Shown here: one piece after another, positions 44,998-54,033 of the stretch
Layout: every line of letters begins with the position of its first letter
Position numbering within the stretch: position 1 is the stretch's first letter
NCBI GenBank assembly: GCA_963702575.1
Contig: CAVPCU010000006.1
Location: 434,001 to 498,000, forward strand
Length of the DNA: 64,000 nucleotides
Direction: 5' to 3'
DNA from: VRUE01 sp963702575
Lineage (GTDB): Bacteria > Actinomycetota > Thermoleophilia > Solirubrobacterales > 70-9
Position numbers and translations under genes: made by a program
The notes under the pieces: generated by a model
What the model was told of the DNA's origin: nothing
The model's database searches: none
The model's input: only the letters and a program-made list of their open reading frames with translations

Positions 44998-46971
44998 GTG
45001 ATCGCCAAGGTCGAGCCGCTGACCACCGCCCGCGCCCTGCGCGGGCCGTTCGACTACCGGCTGCCGGCGGAGATGGCCGAGCTCGGCGTCGGCAGCGTCG
45101 TCCGGGTTCCCTTCGGCCGCCGGCGAACGCTAGGCGTCGTGGTCGGGCTGGCCGAGTCCTCCGAGCTGCCGCCCGAGCGCCTCGCCGAGCCGCTCGAAGC
45201 GCTCGAGGCGGGGGTGCCGCCGGAGCTGGTCCGGCTCGGCCTCTGGGTCGGGCGCGAGTACTGCTCGACCCCGGCGCGCGGGCTGCGGCTGCTGCTGCCG
45301 CCCGGGGCGGGCGTGCGCAAGCGGCGCTCGCGCCCGCGGCTGGAGCACGCCGATCTCGGCTCCGCCGCGGCCGAGCGCCCCTCGCTGCTGCCCGAGCAGG
45401 AGGAGGCCGTGCGGCAGATCGTCGCCGCCCTCGACGGCGAGGCCGAGGCGCCGCGCGAGCTGCTCCTGCACGGCGTCACCGGCTCGGGCAAGACCGAGGT
45501 CTACCTGGCGGCGGTCGAGGCGGCGCTGGCTCGTGGCCGCGGCGCGATCGTGATGGTGCCCGAGATCGGCCTGGCGCCGCAGGCCGTCGCCCGCTTCCAG
45601 GCTCGCCTCGGCGACCGCTTCGCAGTGATGCACTCGGCGCTGACGCCGGGCCAGCGCGACGACGAGTGGCTGCGGCTGCGCAGCGGCGAGGCGACGGTCT
45701 GCGTCGGGCCTCGCTCGGCCGTCTTCGCCCCGGTCAGCGATCTCGGCCTGATCGTGATCGACGAGGAGCACGACCCCGCCTACAAGCAGGAGGGGGACCC
45801 CTGCTACGACGCGCGGGCCGTTGCGCGGCGCCGCGCCGCGGAATGCGGCGCGACGCTCGTCGCCGGCACCGCCACGCCGCGGCCGGAGTCGTGGCTGGAG
45901 ATGCCGCGGGTCCAGCTTCCCCGCCGCGTCGACGGCCGTCGCCTGCCGCCGGTCGAGGTGGTCGACATGCGCGGCGCCGACCCGCGCTCGGGCCCCCTGC
46001 ACCCGGCTACCTGGGAGGCGCTCGAGGGGGTGCGGCGCCGCGGCGAGAAGGCGATCGTGATGGTCAACCGGCGCGGCTTCGCGCCCTGGCTCACCTGTCG
46101 CTCCTGCGGACATCACTGGGCCTGCCCCAACTGCGACGTCTCGACGATCGTCCACCGCCAGGCCGGCAGGCTCGTCTGCCACCACTGCGCCCACGCCGAG
46201 CCGCTGCCGCGCGCCTGTGCGACGTGTGGGTCGACCACGCTCTCGCAGGCGGGGGTGGGGACCGAGCAGCTCGAGGCGCTGCTGGCCGAGCGGCTCGCGC
46301 CGATGCCCGTCCTCCGCCTCGACTCCGACGTCGCCGCCGTCCGCGGCGCCCACGCCCGCATCCTCGGCGAGTTCGACGCCGCCCCGAGCGCGGTGATGGT
46401 CGGCACGCAGATGGTCGGCAAGGGCCACGACTTCCCCGAGGTGACGCTGAGCGCGATCGTCGACGCCGACGCGACCCTGCGCTTCCCCGACTTCCGCGCC
46501 GGCGAGCGCACCTTCGCGATGGTCGCCCAGCTCGCCGGCCGCAGCGGTCGCGGCGAGGCCGGCGGCGAGACGATCGTGCAGACGCTGGCGCCGGAAGCGG
46601 CGAGCATCGCCCACGCCGCCCGCCACGACTCCGCCGGCTTCCTCGAGGCGGAGGTCGGGCGCCGAAGGGCGCTGCGCTACCCGCCCTTCTCGCACCTGGT
46701 CCGCGTCGTCCTGCGGGCGGAGTCCGAGCAGCGCCTGGACGCCGCCGCTGCGCAGCTCGCCGAGCTGCTGCGCGACAGCCTGCCCGGCGACGCAGACCTG
46801 CTCGGCCCGGCGCCGATGTTCCGCGTCCGCAACCGCCACCGCCGCCGCCTCCTGACCAAGGCCGACGACCGCGACGGAGCCGTCGCCGTGATCGGCGCCG
46901 CGGTCGAGCGCCTCGCCGCCGACCGCACCCTGCGCGAGGTCGCGATCGGCGTCGACGTCGACCCCCAGTAG
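44998..46971 (+). CDS. priA: Primosomal helicase PriA
   Basis: Restarts stalled replication forks. The 657-aa product (shorter than the 732 aa of E. coli) has an N-terminal DNA-binding domain (PFDYRLPAEM...VRVPFG). Walker A GVTGSGKTEVY lies near residue 160 and DEEH near 258. A zinc-binding insert with four CxxC pairs (CRSC, CPNC, CHHC, CATC) lies near residues 365-410, followed by QMVGKGHDFPEV and LAGRSGRG. The frame is open upstream; the GTG at 44998 is supported by the TACCTT box 6 nt before it. Confidence 0.95.
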   Translation: MIAKVEPLTTARALRGPFDYRLPAEMAELGVGSVVRVPFGRRRTLGVVVGLAESSELPPERLAEPLEALEAGVPPELVRLGLWVGREYCSTPARGLRLLLPPGAGVRKRRSRPRLEHADLGSAAAERPSLLPEQEEAVRQIVAALDGEAEAPRELLLHGVTGSGKTEVYLAAVEAALARGRGAIVMVPEIGLAPQAVARFQARLGDRFAVMHSALTPGQRDDEWLRLRSGEATVCVGPRSAVFAPVSDLGLIVIDEEHDPAYKQEGDPCYDARAVARRRAAECGATLVAGTATPRPESWLEMPRVQLPRRVDGRRLPPVEVVDMRGADPRSGPLHPATWEALEGVRRRGEKAIVMVNRRGFAPWLTCRSCGHHWACPNCDVSTIVHRQAGRLVCHHCAHAEPLPRACATCGSTTLSQAGVGTEQLEALLAERLAPMPVLRLDSDVAAVRGAHARILGEFDAAPSAVMVGTQMVGKGHDFPEVTLSAIVDADATLRFPDFRAGERTFAMVAQLAGRSGRGEAGGETIVQTLAPEAASIAHAARHDSAGFLEAEVGRRRALRYPPFSHLVRVVLRAESEQRLDAAAAQLAELLRDSLPGDADLLGPAPMFRVRNRHRRRLLTKADDRDGAVAVIGAAVERLAADRTLREVAIGVDVDPQ

Positions 46972-46986
46972 CCGCCGGCCGATCCA

Positions 46987-46992
46987 TACAAT
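46987..46992 (+). promoter_or_regulatory. Putative -10 box (TACAAT) for leaderless def
   Basis: TACAAT ends 7 nt before the def ATG at 47000. Confidence 0.5.
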
Positions 46993-46999
46993 CGATGCG

Positions 47000-47647
47000 A
47001 TGAGCGACGAGGGCGCGGTCCAGGACGAAACAGAGCGCGAGGAGCTGGAAGCCGAGCTGGTCGCGCGCCGCGAGGCGGCGCTCGCGCAGGTGGTCAAGTT
47101 CGGCGACCCGGTGCTGAAGAGCAAGGCCTCGCCGGTGGCCGGGTTCGGCCCCGAGCTGCGCGTCGAGGCGGAGCGGATGATCGCGATCATGCGCGACGGC
47201 ATGGGCGTCGGCCTGGCCGCCACCCAGGTCGGCGTGCTGCGCCGCCTGCTCGTTTTCCAGTCGGCGTCCGACGGCGAGCCGACGGCGCTGGTCAACCCGC
47301 GGATCGATTGGCTTTCCGGCGACGACCTCGTCGTCGCCGAAGAGGGCTGCCTCAGCCTGCCCCGGGTGGCGATGGAGGTCGAGCGGCCGCTGCACGCCCG
47401 GGTCGGCGGCTTCGACGTCGAGGGCAGGCCGCTCCAGATCGAGGCCTCCGGCCTCGAGGCGCGCGTCCTGCAGCACGAGATCGACCACCTCGACGGCGTG
47501 CTGATCCTCGACCGGGCGCCGCGCGAGCAGCGCCGGGCGGCGCTGCGGGCGCTGCGCGAAGGCGCCAGTTACGCCCCTGCCGCAGAGGACGAGGTGGAGC
47601 CGGTGGCGGGGGAGGAGCACCACCGCGAGCCGCGCTCCCAAGCGTGA
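47000..47647 (+). CDS. def: Peptide deformylase
   Basis: Metalloenzyme that removes the formyl group from nascent proteins. The 215-aa product has the three motifs GVGLAATQVG near residue 72, EEGCLSLP near 114 (Cys ligand) and QHEIDHLDG near 158 (two His ligands). A 25-residue acidic N-terminal extension and a short C-terminal tail flank the core. It overlaps fmt by 4 nt (GTGA), so the formylation and deformylation genes are coupled. Confidence 0.95.
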   Translation: MSDEGAVQDETEREELEAELVARREAALAQVVKFGDPVLKSKASPVAGFGPELRVEAERMIAIMRDGMGVGLAATQVGVLRRLLVFQSASDGEPTALVNPRIDWLSGDDLVVAEEGCLSLPRVAMEVERPLHARVGGFDVEGRPLQIEASGLEARVLQHEIDHLDGVLILDRAPREQRRAALRALREGASYAPAAEDEVEPVAGEEHHREPRSQA

Positions 47648-48549
47648 GGACCGCCTACCTCGGCACCTCGGCCTTCGCCGCGACCGTGCTCGAGCGGCTC
47701 GCCGGGTCGGCCCACCGCCCGACGCTGGCGATCGCCCCGCCCGACCGCCCGCGCGGCCGCGGCCGTCACAGCGGCGCGCCGCCGACGGCGGCGCTCGCCG
47801 CCGAGCTCGGAATCGAGCTGCTGCAGGTCGAGAACGTCAACGATGAGGCCGCGCTCGAGCGGATCCGCGCGGCCGGAGCCGAGGCCGTCGCCGTCTGCGC
47901 CTTCGGCCAGCTGATCCGCGAGCCGCTGCTCTCCGAGCTGCCGCTGCTCAACGTCCACCCCTCGCTGCTGCCGCGCTGGCGCGGCGCGGCGCCGATCGAG
48001 CGGGCGATCATGGCCGGCGACGCGCGCACCGGCGTCTGCGTGATGAAGCTGACCGCCGGCCTCGACTCCGGCCCGGTGGCCCTGCGCGAGGAGGTCCCGA
48101 TCGGCCCCGAGGACGACTTCTCCAGCCTCTCCGGGAGGCTCGCGGCGCTGGGCGGCGATCTGCTGGTCGAGGCGCTCGACCTGCAGGCCCAGGGACGACT
48201 CGAGCTCGTCGAGCAGGACGAGGAGCAGGCGACCTACGCGGAGAAGATCGAACCGGAGGAGCGGCGGCTCGATCCCAGCCGTCCCGCCGGCGAGCTGGCG
48301 CGAACGGTCCGCGCCCTCACCCCGCACATCGGCGCCTACGTCGAGGTCGGCGGCGGGGAGCGCCTCGGCGTGCGCCGCGCCCGCGCGGTCGACGTCAACG
48401 TCAAGCGCGGCGAGATGAAGGCCGAGTGGGGCGCGCTGCTGCTCGGCTGCGGCCGCGGCGCCCTGCGGCTCGAGGTGGTGCAGCCGCCCGGCGGCAAGCC
48501 GATGGCCGCCGACGCATACCTGCGCGGCCACTCCGTCCCCGCCCTGTGA
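47644..48549 (+). CDS. fmt: Methionyl-tRNA formyltransferase
   Basis: Formylates initiator Met-tRNA with 10-formyl-THF. The 301-aa product has RTAYLGTSAFAATVLERL at the N-terminus and the folate/catalytic motif NVHPSLLPRWRGAAPIERAI near residue 103 (Asn, His). Further on are LDSGPVAL with the catalytic Asp and a C-terminal OB-like domain. GTG start within the def stop; the stop overlaps the rsmB start (GTGA). Confidence 0.95.
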   Translation: MRTAYLGTSAFAATVLERLAGSAHRPTLAIAPPDRPRGRGRHSGAPPTAALAAELGIELLQVENVNDEAALERIRAAGAEAVAVCAFGQLIREPLLSELPLLNVHPSLLPRWRGAAPIERAIMAGDARTGVCVMKLTAGLDSGPVALREEVPIGPEDDFSSLSGRLAALGGDLLVEALDLQAQGRLELVEQDEEQATYAEKIEPEERRLDPSRPAGELARTVRALTPHIGAYVEVGGGERLGVRRARAVDVNVKRGEMKAEWGALLLGCGRGALRLEVVQPPGGKPMAADAYLRGHSVPAL

Positions 48550-49941
48550 GCCCGACGGGGATCGCGCCGGCGCGGGCGCTCGCCTTCGAGACGCTCCGCG
48601 CGACCTTCGAGCAGGACGCCCGCACCGAGCGCGCCTTCCGCGAGGGCGCCGCGGAGCGCGGCCTCGAGGGCCGCGAGCGCGCCCAGGCCCAGCGCCTCGC
48701 CTACGGCACCGTGCAGCGGCGCGGCACCGCCGACGCGGCGATCGAGCGGCTCGCCGGCCGCTCGGTGCGGTTGCTCGACCCGCCCGTCCTGGCGGCCCTG
48801 CGCCTCGGCCTCTACGAGCTGCTCTTCGCCGACGCGACCCCCGACCACGCCGCGGTCGACCAGGCGGTCGAGCTGGTCAAGGGCGCCGGCGCGGCGCACG
48901 CCGCCGGCCTGGTCAACGCCGTCCTGCGCCGCGCCGCGCGCGAGCGCGGGGAGTTGACCGAGGCGCTGCTCGGCGACGACTCGACCCCCGAGCGCGCCGC
49001 GGTCGCCCACTCGGCGCCGCTCTGGCTGGCGCGGATGTGGTGGGAGGAGCTGGGCGCCGAGGACGCGCGCTCGCTGCTCGCGGCCTGCAACCGGCCGGCC
49101 GAGGTGGCGCTCAGGGCAAACACCCTGCGCAGCGACCGCGACACCGTCCTGGCGAAGCTGGGCGAGGCGGGAGTCGAGGCGGCACCGGCCGACGGTCCCT
49201 GGCCGCTGTCCCCGGCGGAGTCGATCGTCGTCTCCGGCCGGATGGGCCCCGCGGTCGCGGGCCTGGTCGCGGCGGGCGAGCTGACCCCGCAGAGCCGCGG
49301 CTCGGCCGCCGTGGTCGAGGTGCTCGACCCCCGGCCCGGCGAGCACCTGCTCGACCTCTGCGCCGGGCCCGGGATCAAGAGCGGCCAGATCGCCGTCCGC
49401 ATCGGCGACCGCGGCGAGGTCATCTCGGTCGAGCCCGACGCCGAGCGCGCGGCCGAAGTCGCCGCGCAGGCGGAGCGGCTCGGACTGCGCAGCATCACCG
49501 TGGTCGAGGCCGACGCCTCCTCGCCGGGGATGGCGCCCAGGCTTCGACCGGGTGCTGGTCGACGCTCCCTGCTCGGATCTCGGCGCGCTCGCCTCGCGCC
49601 CCGACGCCCGCTGGCGCAAGTCGCCGCGGACGGTTGCCCGTCTCGCCGAGCTGCAGGGGGAGATCCTCGCCCGTGCCGCGGCCGCGCTGCGCCCAGGCGG
49701 CACGCTGGTCTACGCGACCTGCACGATCTCGCGCAGCGAGTGCGAGGACCGGGTCGCGGCGCTGCTCGCATCGGCCGGCGCCGGCGAGGTCCCGCCGCTC
49801 GCGGTGGAGGACCTCGGCGCGCTCGCGCCCGGCCTCGCCTCCTCTCACGATCGGCGCTGCCTCCAGCTCCGCCCCGACCGCGACGGGACCACTGGGTTCT
49901 TCATCTGCCGCCTGAGGAGGGATGATGGGAGCGATGAGTGA
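48546..49941 (+). pseudogene. rsmB: 16S rRNA (cytosine-967-C5)-methyltransferase RsmB, frameshifted
   Basis: The N-terminal NusB-like domain and the start of the methyltransferase domain (DLCAGPGIKSGQIA, with the SAM site) are read from GTG 48546 to about 49535. The catalytic half (GFDRVLVDAPCSDLG, RPDARWRKSP, YATCTISRSECED) is in the +1 frame and ends at 49941. Removing one C from CCC at 49536-49538 would give ADASSPGMAPGFDRVLVDAPC and one normal protein of about 464 aa. Sequencing error and genuine mutation are both possible; the first is favoured because rpe shows the same problem. Confidence 0.85.
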
Positions 49942-50173
49942 GGCGGCGGGCGCCGAGCTGGGGCTGCCACGGGCAAAATGCCCGGGCTGCGGCGAGCCCT
50001 GGTTGCGCCCGGCGCAGCTTCCCGGCCGCTTCCGCTGCGTGTACTGTCTGCACCGCTTCGAGCTGGTCTCGCAATGCCCCAACTGTGGTGAACACCAGAC
50101 GATCGCGCGGATGAGCACCACCGAGGACATGACCTGTCAGACGTGCGGCGACTCGATGCTGAGGCCGATCTGA
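49922..50173 (+). CDS. Small zinc-ribbon protein
   Basis: An 83-aa protein with four CxxC pairs: CPGC, CVYC, CPNC and CQTC, i.e. two treble-clef or zinc-ribbon units joined by a short linker. Function unknown. Similar small zinc-ribbon proteins often sit beside rpe or RNA-modification genes. AGGAGG at 49915-49920 precedes ATG 49922 and ATG 49925; ATG 49934 is also possible. It overlaps the rsmB 3' end by 20 nt and abuts rpe. Confidence 0.75.
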   Translation: MMGAMSEAAGAELGLPRAKCPGCGEPWLRPAQLPGRFRCVYCLHRFELVSQCPNCGEHQTIARMSTTEDMTCQTCGDSMLRPI

Positions 50174-50859
50174 ATGTCTGAGCGGATGGCCGAGCTGCTG
50201 GGGGAGCCGCGGGTCGCCCCCTCGATCCTCTCCGCCGACTTCGCCCGACTGGGCGAGCAGGTCGACGAGGTGATGGAGGCGGGTGCGAGGGTCATCCACT
50301 TCGACGTGATGGATGGGCACTTCGTGCCGCCGATCACGATCGGACCACTGGTCGCTGGCGCGCATTGCCGATCGGGTCCACGAGGCCGGTGGCGTTGTCG
50401 ACGTGCACCTGATGATCGAGGCGCCCGAGCGCCAGATCGAGGCCTTCGCCGAGGCCGGCGCCGACTCGATCACCTTCCACGCCGAGGCGACGCCGCACGC
50501 CAACCGCACCCTGACCGCGATCCGCGAGCTCGGCTGTCTGGCGGGGATCGCGATCAACCCCGGCACGCCGGCGAGCGCCGTCGCCGAGCTGCGACGGCTA
50601 CGCCGACATCGCCCTCTGCATGACCGTCAACCCGGGCTGGGGCGGTCAGGCCTACATCGACGGCTCGGCCAAGGTCGGGCGGCTGAGGCAGCTGCTCGGC
50701 GGGGCGACGATCGAGGTCGACGGCGGGATCGACGCCGGCACCGCGGCCGGCGTCGCCGCGGCCGGCGCCTCGCTCTTCGTCGCCGGCTCGGCCGTCTTCG
50801 GCGCCGCCGACCCCGCGGCCGCCTACGCCGAGATCGCTGCCGCCGCCGGCGCGGCTTGA
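50174..50859 (+). pseudogene. rpe: Ribulose-phosphate 3-epimerase, apparent double frameshift
   Basis: TIM-barrel enzyme of the pentose phosphate pathway. Three consecutive frames carry the protein. 50174 to about 50357 encodes APSILSADFARLGEQV and HFDVMDGHFVPPITIGP. About 50358-50596 encodes ARIADRVHEAGG, DVHLMIEAPER and INPGTPAS. About 50597-50859 encodes MTVNPGWGGQAYI and VDGGIDAGTAAGVAAAGAS. Each break is explained by one extra G (GCTGGCG near 50357 and GACGGCT near 50596). All catalytic motifs are otherwise intact, so the real gene may be functional and the reads faulty. Confidence 0.85.
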
Positions 50860-50872
50860 GCCGGGGCCGACG

Positions 50873-51655
50873 ATGATCGGCCAGGCTCAGCTGCAGGGCG
50901 AGCTGAGGCAGTTCCTGCGGCGGCTGGCGATCGTCATCGGCGCGATCGTCGTCCTGCTCGCCGCCGGCACCGCCGGCTACGTCCTCACCGAGGGCGCCTC
51001 GGTCGGCTTCGGCTTCGTCTGGGCGCTCGACACGGTGGCGACCGTCGGCTCGATCCCCGAGCCGGCCAGCACCGGCGGGCAGATCGTCAAGGTCGCGCTG
51101 ATCGTCCTCGGCGTGGGTACCCTCTTCTACGCCCTGGTGACGGTGACCGAGTTCTTCGTCTCCGGCCACCTCTCGGGACTGCTGGAGGAGAGAAGGCTGT
51201 TGAAGCAGATCGACGACCTAAACGACCACATCCTGATCTGCGGCTTTGGCCGGGTCGGCCGCCAGGCCGCCCGCGACCTGCGCGCCGCCGGCCGCGCCTT
51301 CGTCGTCATCGACACCAACATCGAGGAGACGAAGGGGCCCGCCGCGGCGCTCGAAGCGCCGATCATCCACGGCGCCGCCTCCGAGGACTCGGTCCTGCGC
51401 CAGGCCGGGATCATGCGCGCCGCCGGGGTGATCGCCTGCGTCGACTCCGACGCCGAGAACGTCTTCATCACCCTCACCGTGCGCGAGCTGCGGCCCGACC
51501 TGCCGATCGTCGCCCGCGCCGCGGTCGAAGACAGCGAGCGCAAGCTGCGCCACGCCGGCGCCGACCGCGTCGTCTCCCCCTACAAGGAGACCGGCTCGGA
51601 GATGGTGCGGCTCGCCGTCGGCGCGCTCGAGGTCGACGGCGAGGGGCCCGGCTAG
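50873..51655 (+). CDS. Two-helix channel with RCK (TrkA-N) domain and non-canonical filter
   Basis: The 260-aa product has membrane helices at about residues 15-40 and 62-88 with a re-entrant loop between them. The loop reads DTVATVGSIPEP where K+ channels have TVGYGD. The cytosolic RCK domain begins HILICGFGRVGRQAARDL near residue 118 (NAD-binding Rossmann fold) and contains DTNIEETKG and VNDS-like DSDAEN segments. It resembles MthK-type channels, but ion selectivity is doubtful because of the filter. Confidence 0.8.
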   Translation: MIGQAQLQGELRQFLRRLAIVIGAIVVLLAAGTAGYVLTEGASVGFGFVWALDTVATVGSIPEPASTGGQIVKVALIVLGVGTLFYALVTVTEFFVSGHLSGLLEERRLLKQIDDLNDHILICGFGRVGRQAARDLRAAGRAFVVIDTNIEETKGPAAALEAPIIHGAASEDSVLRQAGIMRAAGVIACVDSDAENVFITLTVRELRPDLPIVARAAVEDSERKLRHAGADRVVSPYKETGSEMVRLAVGALEVDGEGPG

Positions 51656-53007
51656 AGCGGCTCGTCGACGGCCGCCAGGCGCGCCTCCAGCTCCTGGGGC
51701 GAGCCGGGCTGGGGGACGTCCTCGGCGCGCTCGTGCGGGCGGCGGTAGACGTAGTAGAGGAGCGAGAAGAGGACGCCGGCGGCGAGCAGGAAGCCGATCT
51801 CGACGCGGCGGAACTCGTCGCTCACCAGCGGGACGAAGTTCCAGGCGATGAAGAGCGCGGCGCAGGAGATCCAGCGCATGGCCGCGCGCCGCACCTGCCC
51901 CTGGGCGACGCAGGCCTGGTTGACGGTCACCGAGGAGAGGTAGAGGCCCATCCCGAGCGTGACCAGCAGCAGCCCCTCGCGGTCGTAGCTGAACTTGTTG
52001 CTGAAGGCGATCTGCATCGCCTTCGGGCCGGCGATCCCCATGAAGACGAGGGCGAGCGCGGTGAAGGCGACGAGGCCGAGCAGGACCATGCGAACCGTGT
52101 GGTGGAACTCGCGCTCTCCTTCCTCGGTGCCGCTGGTGTGGAGTTTGGTCAGGTGGGGGAGGATGCTGGTCGAGACCGCCTGGAAGAGCTGCAGCGGTGC
52201 CCGCGCGATCATCAGCACGTTGAAGATGAAGCCCGCCGCCGCGGCGCCCTGCAGGCCGCGGACGATCAGCGGGCCGGCGTTGAGGAAGGCCTGTTCGCTG
52301 AACATGATCAGCAGCACGGCGGCGGCGAAGCCGCCGCCGTGGCGGAACGAGAACTCGGCCTGCTCGGCCTCCGCTCGAGGGGGCTTCTCGCTCTCGCGTT
52401 TCGCCCGCCGGGCGAAGGCGAACGGAACCACCATGAGCGACAGCGCCGGGGCGGCGGTTATGCCGATCGCCACCGCCGACTGGCCGCTGAGGATGCTGAG
52501 CGCGACCAGCACGGCGAAGACCGTGCGGAAGCACGATTCGGAGAGGATCAGGGCGACGAAGAGGCCGAAGCGCTGGCTGCCGGCGAGGAAGCCGCGGGCG
52601 AAGTAGCTCGCCGCGTAGAAGAGGACGGCCGAGAAGAAGACCCAGTAGAGGGTTTCGTTCCCCTCCAGCAGGCCGTTCTGGATCGGCCCGCGCAAGGCCA
52701 GCGCGGCGACGGCGAAGAACAGCGAGAGGCCGAGCTGGATCGTCGAGGCGACCCGCATCGGATCGCCGATCGGCTGCCCCTTCTCCCGGCGTTCGGAGAT
52801 GTGGCGGGAGAGCAGCTGTTCGATCGGCCGGTAGAGGGTCGAGATCGTGATGAAGACCGCCGACCAGAGCACCGTGATCTGCCCGTAGTCGGGCTTGGAG
52901 AGGACGTGCGAGGCGATCAGGAAGTAGGCGTAGGTGATGACGCCGGTGAGGCCGACGCCGACAGCGAGGAAGCTCGCCGTCTTGCCGAAGTCGGCGCTGC
53001 TCTTCAC
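51652..53007 (-). CDS. Polysaccharide flippase (Wzx/PST family)
   Basis: The 451-aa polytopic protein has about 12-14 membrane segments. Its N-terminal helix pattern is FLAVGVGLTGVITYAYFLIASHVLSKPDYGQ, typical of lipid-linked oligosaccharide flippases. A charged loop (ARRAKRESEKPPRAEAEQAE) divides it near residue 210. It is transcribed after the glycosyltransferase with a 4-nt overlap, so the two likely build and export one surface glycan. Convergent with the channel gene (4-nt overlap at 51652-51655). Confidence 0.82.
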   Translation of the reverse strand: MKSSADFGKTASFLAVGVGLTGVITYAYFLIASHVLSKPDYGQITVLWSAVFITISTLYRPIEQLLSRHISERREKGQPIGDPMRVASTIQLGLSLFFAVAALALRGPIQNGLLEGNETLYWVFFSAVLFYAASYFARGFLAGSQRFGLFVALILSESCFRTVFAVLVALSILSGQSAVAIGITAAPALSLMVVPFAFARRAKRESEKPPRAEAEQAEFSFRHGGGFAAAVLLIMFSEQAFLNAGPLIVRGLQGAAAAGFIFNVLMIARAPLQLFQAVSTSILPHLTKLHTSGTEEGEREFHHTVRMVLLGLVAFTALALVFMGIAGPKAMQIAFSNKFSYDREGLLLVTLGMGLYLSSVTVNQACVAQGQVRRAAMRWISCAALFIAWNFVPLVSDEFRRVEIGFLLAAGVLFSLLYYVYRRPHERAEDVPQPGSPQELEARLAAVDEPL

Positions 53008-53987
53008 GCGTCGCGGCTGGGCTCGTAGTGCGAGGGCTCGACCCCGAGCGAGAGCTCGACCCGCCGCACCCGCTCGAAGACCCGCTGGGTCATCACCCGC
53101 TGGCTCGCCAGCAGGTCGCCGATCACCCCGAGCGCCATCAGCTGCACCGCGGCGATGAACAGCACCGCGCCGAGGATCAGCGACTGGATGTGGCCGCTCG
53201 AGTCGCCGTTGAAGATCCAGTCGATCAGGAAGGGCATCCAGGCGGCCAGCGCGAGCAGGCCGACGACGACGCTGGCGCCGGCGAAGACCCGCAGCGGCTC
53301 GTAGCGGGCATACACGCGCAGGATCGAGAGCGCGTTGCGCCGCACGTAGGCGCCGCTTGAGCCGAACAGGCGCGAGGGCCGCGTCACTTGGTTGGTCTCG
53401 ACCTCCACCTGGTCGACGGCGACCAGCATCTTGCCGGCCTGGATCAGGCTCTCCAGCGTGTAGGTGAAGTTGTCGGTGACGAGCAGGCCGAGCGCCGCCT
53501 CGCGGTTGTAGGCGCGGAAGCCCGAGGTGGTGTCGGCGATCGCCGTGCCGGAGAGCCGCCGCACGACCCAGCTGCCCAGCCGCTGCAGCGCCTTCTTGCG
53601 GCCGGAGAAGTGCTCGATCGTCGCAACGTTGCGGTCGCCGACGACCATGTCGGCCTCGCCGGCGAGGATCGGCGCCACCAGCTTGGGCACGTCGGCGCCG
53701 CTGTACTGGTTGTCGGCGTCGGTGTTGACGACGACGTCGGCGCCGAGCTTGAGGCAGGCGTCGAGCCCGGCCTGGAAGGCCGCCGCGAGGCCCTTGTTGT
53801 TGGTCAGCCGGACGACGTGCTCGACCCCCAGCTCGCGCGCGACCTCGACCGTGCGGTCGGTCGAGCCGTCGTCGACCACCAGCAGCTCGATCTCGTCGAT
53901 GCCGTCGATCCGGCGCGGCAGCGCGGCGATCGTCGCCGGCAGCGTCGATTCCTCGTTAAGGCAGGGGATTTGGATGATGAGCTTCAT
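53004..53987 (-). CDS. Family 2 glycosyltransferase with C-terminal membrane helices
   Basis: The 327-aa product has a GT-A domain: IQIPCLNEESTLPATIAAL, VVDDGSTDRTVEVA, the DxD-like NTDADNQYSGADVP and DTTSGFRAYNREAA. Two membrane helices follow near residues 230-255 and 268-290. This layout is that of polyprenyl-phosphate sugar transferases (DPM1/GtrB-like). The start at 53987 is chosen; the frame extends to 54152 but would enter ribD. GGATGATG around the start gives little ribosome-binding signal. Confidence 0.85.
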   Translation of the reverse strand: MKLIIQIPCLNEESTLPATIAALPRRIDGIDEIELLVVDDGSTDRTVEVARELGVEHVVRLTNNKGLAAAFQAGLDACLKLGADVVVNTDADNQYSGADVPKLVAPILAGEADMVVGDRNVATIEHFSGRKKALQRLGSWVVRRLSGTAIADTTSGFRAYNREAALGLLVTDNFTYTLESLIQAGKMLVAVDQVEVETNQVTRPSRLFGSSGAYVRRNALSILRVYARYEPLRVFAGASVVVGLLALAAWMPFLIDWIFNGDSSGHIQSLILGAVLFIAAVQLMALGVIGDLLASQRVMTQRVFERVRRVELSLGVEPSHYEPSRDA

Positions 53988-54033
53988 CGGGCGGCGCCAG
54001 AGTACTCGCAGGCCACGTCGGCAGGAGAGTAGG

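Noticed and set aside
53988..54033. Possible FMN riboswitch upstream of ribD
   Set aside because: The gap between the divergent glycosyltransferase start and ribD is 46 nt and lacks the conserved FMN aptamer segments.
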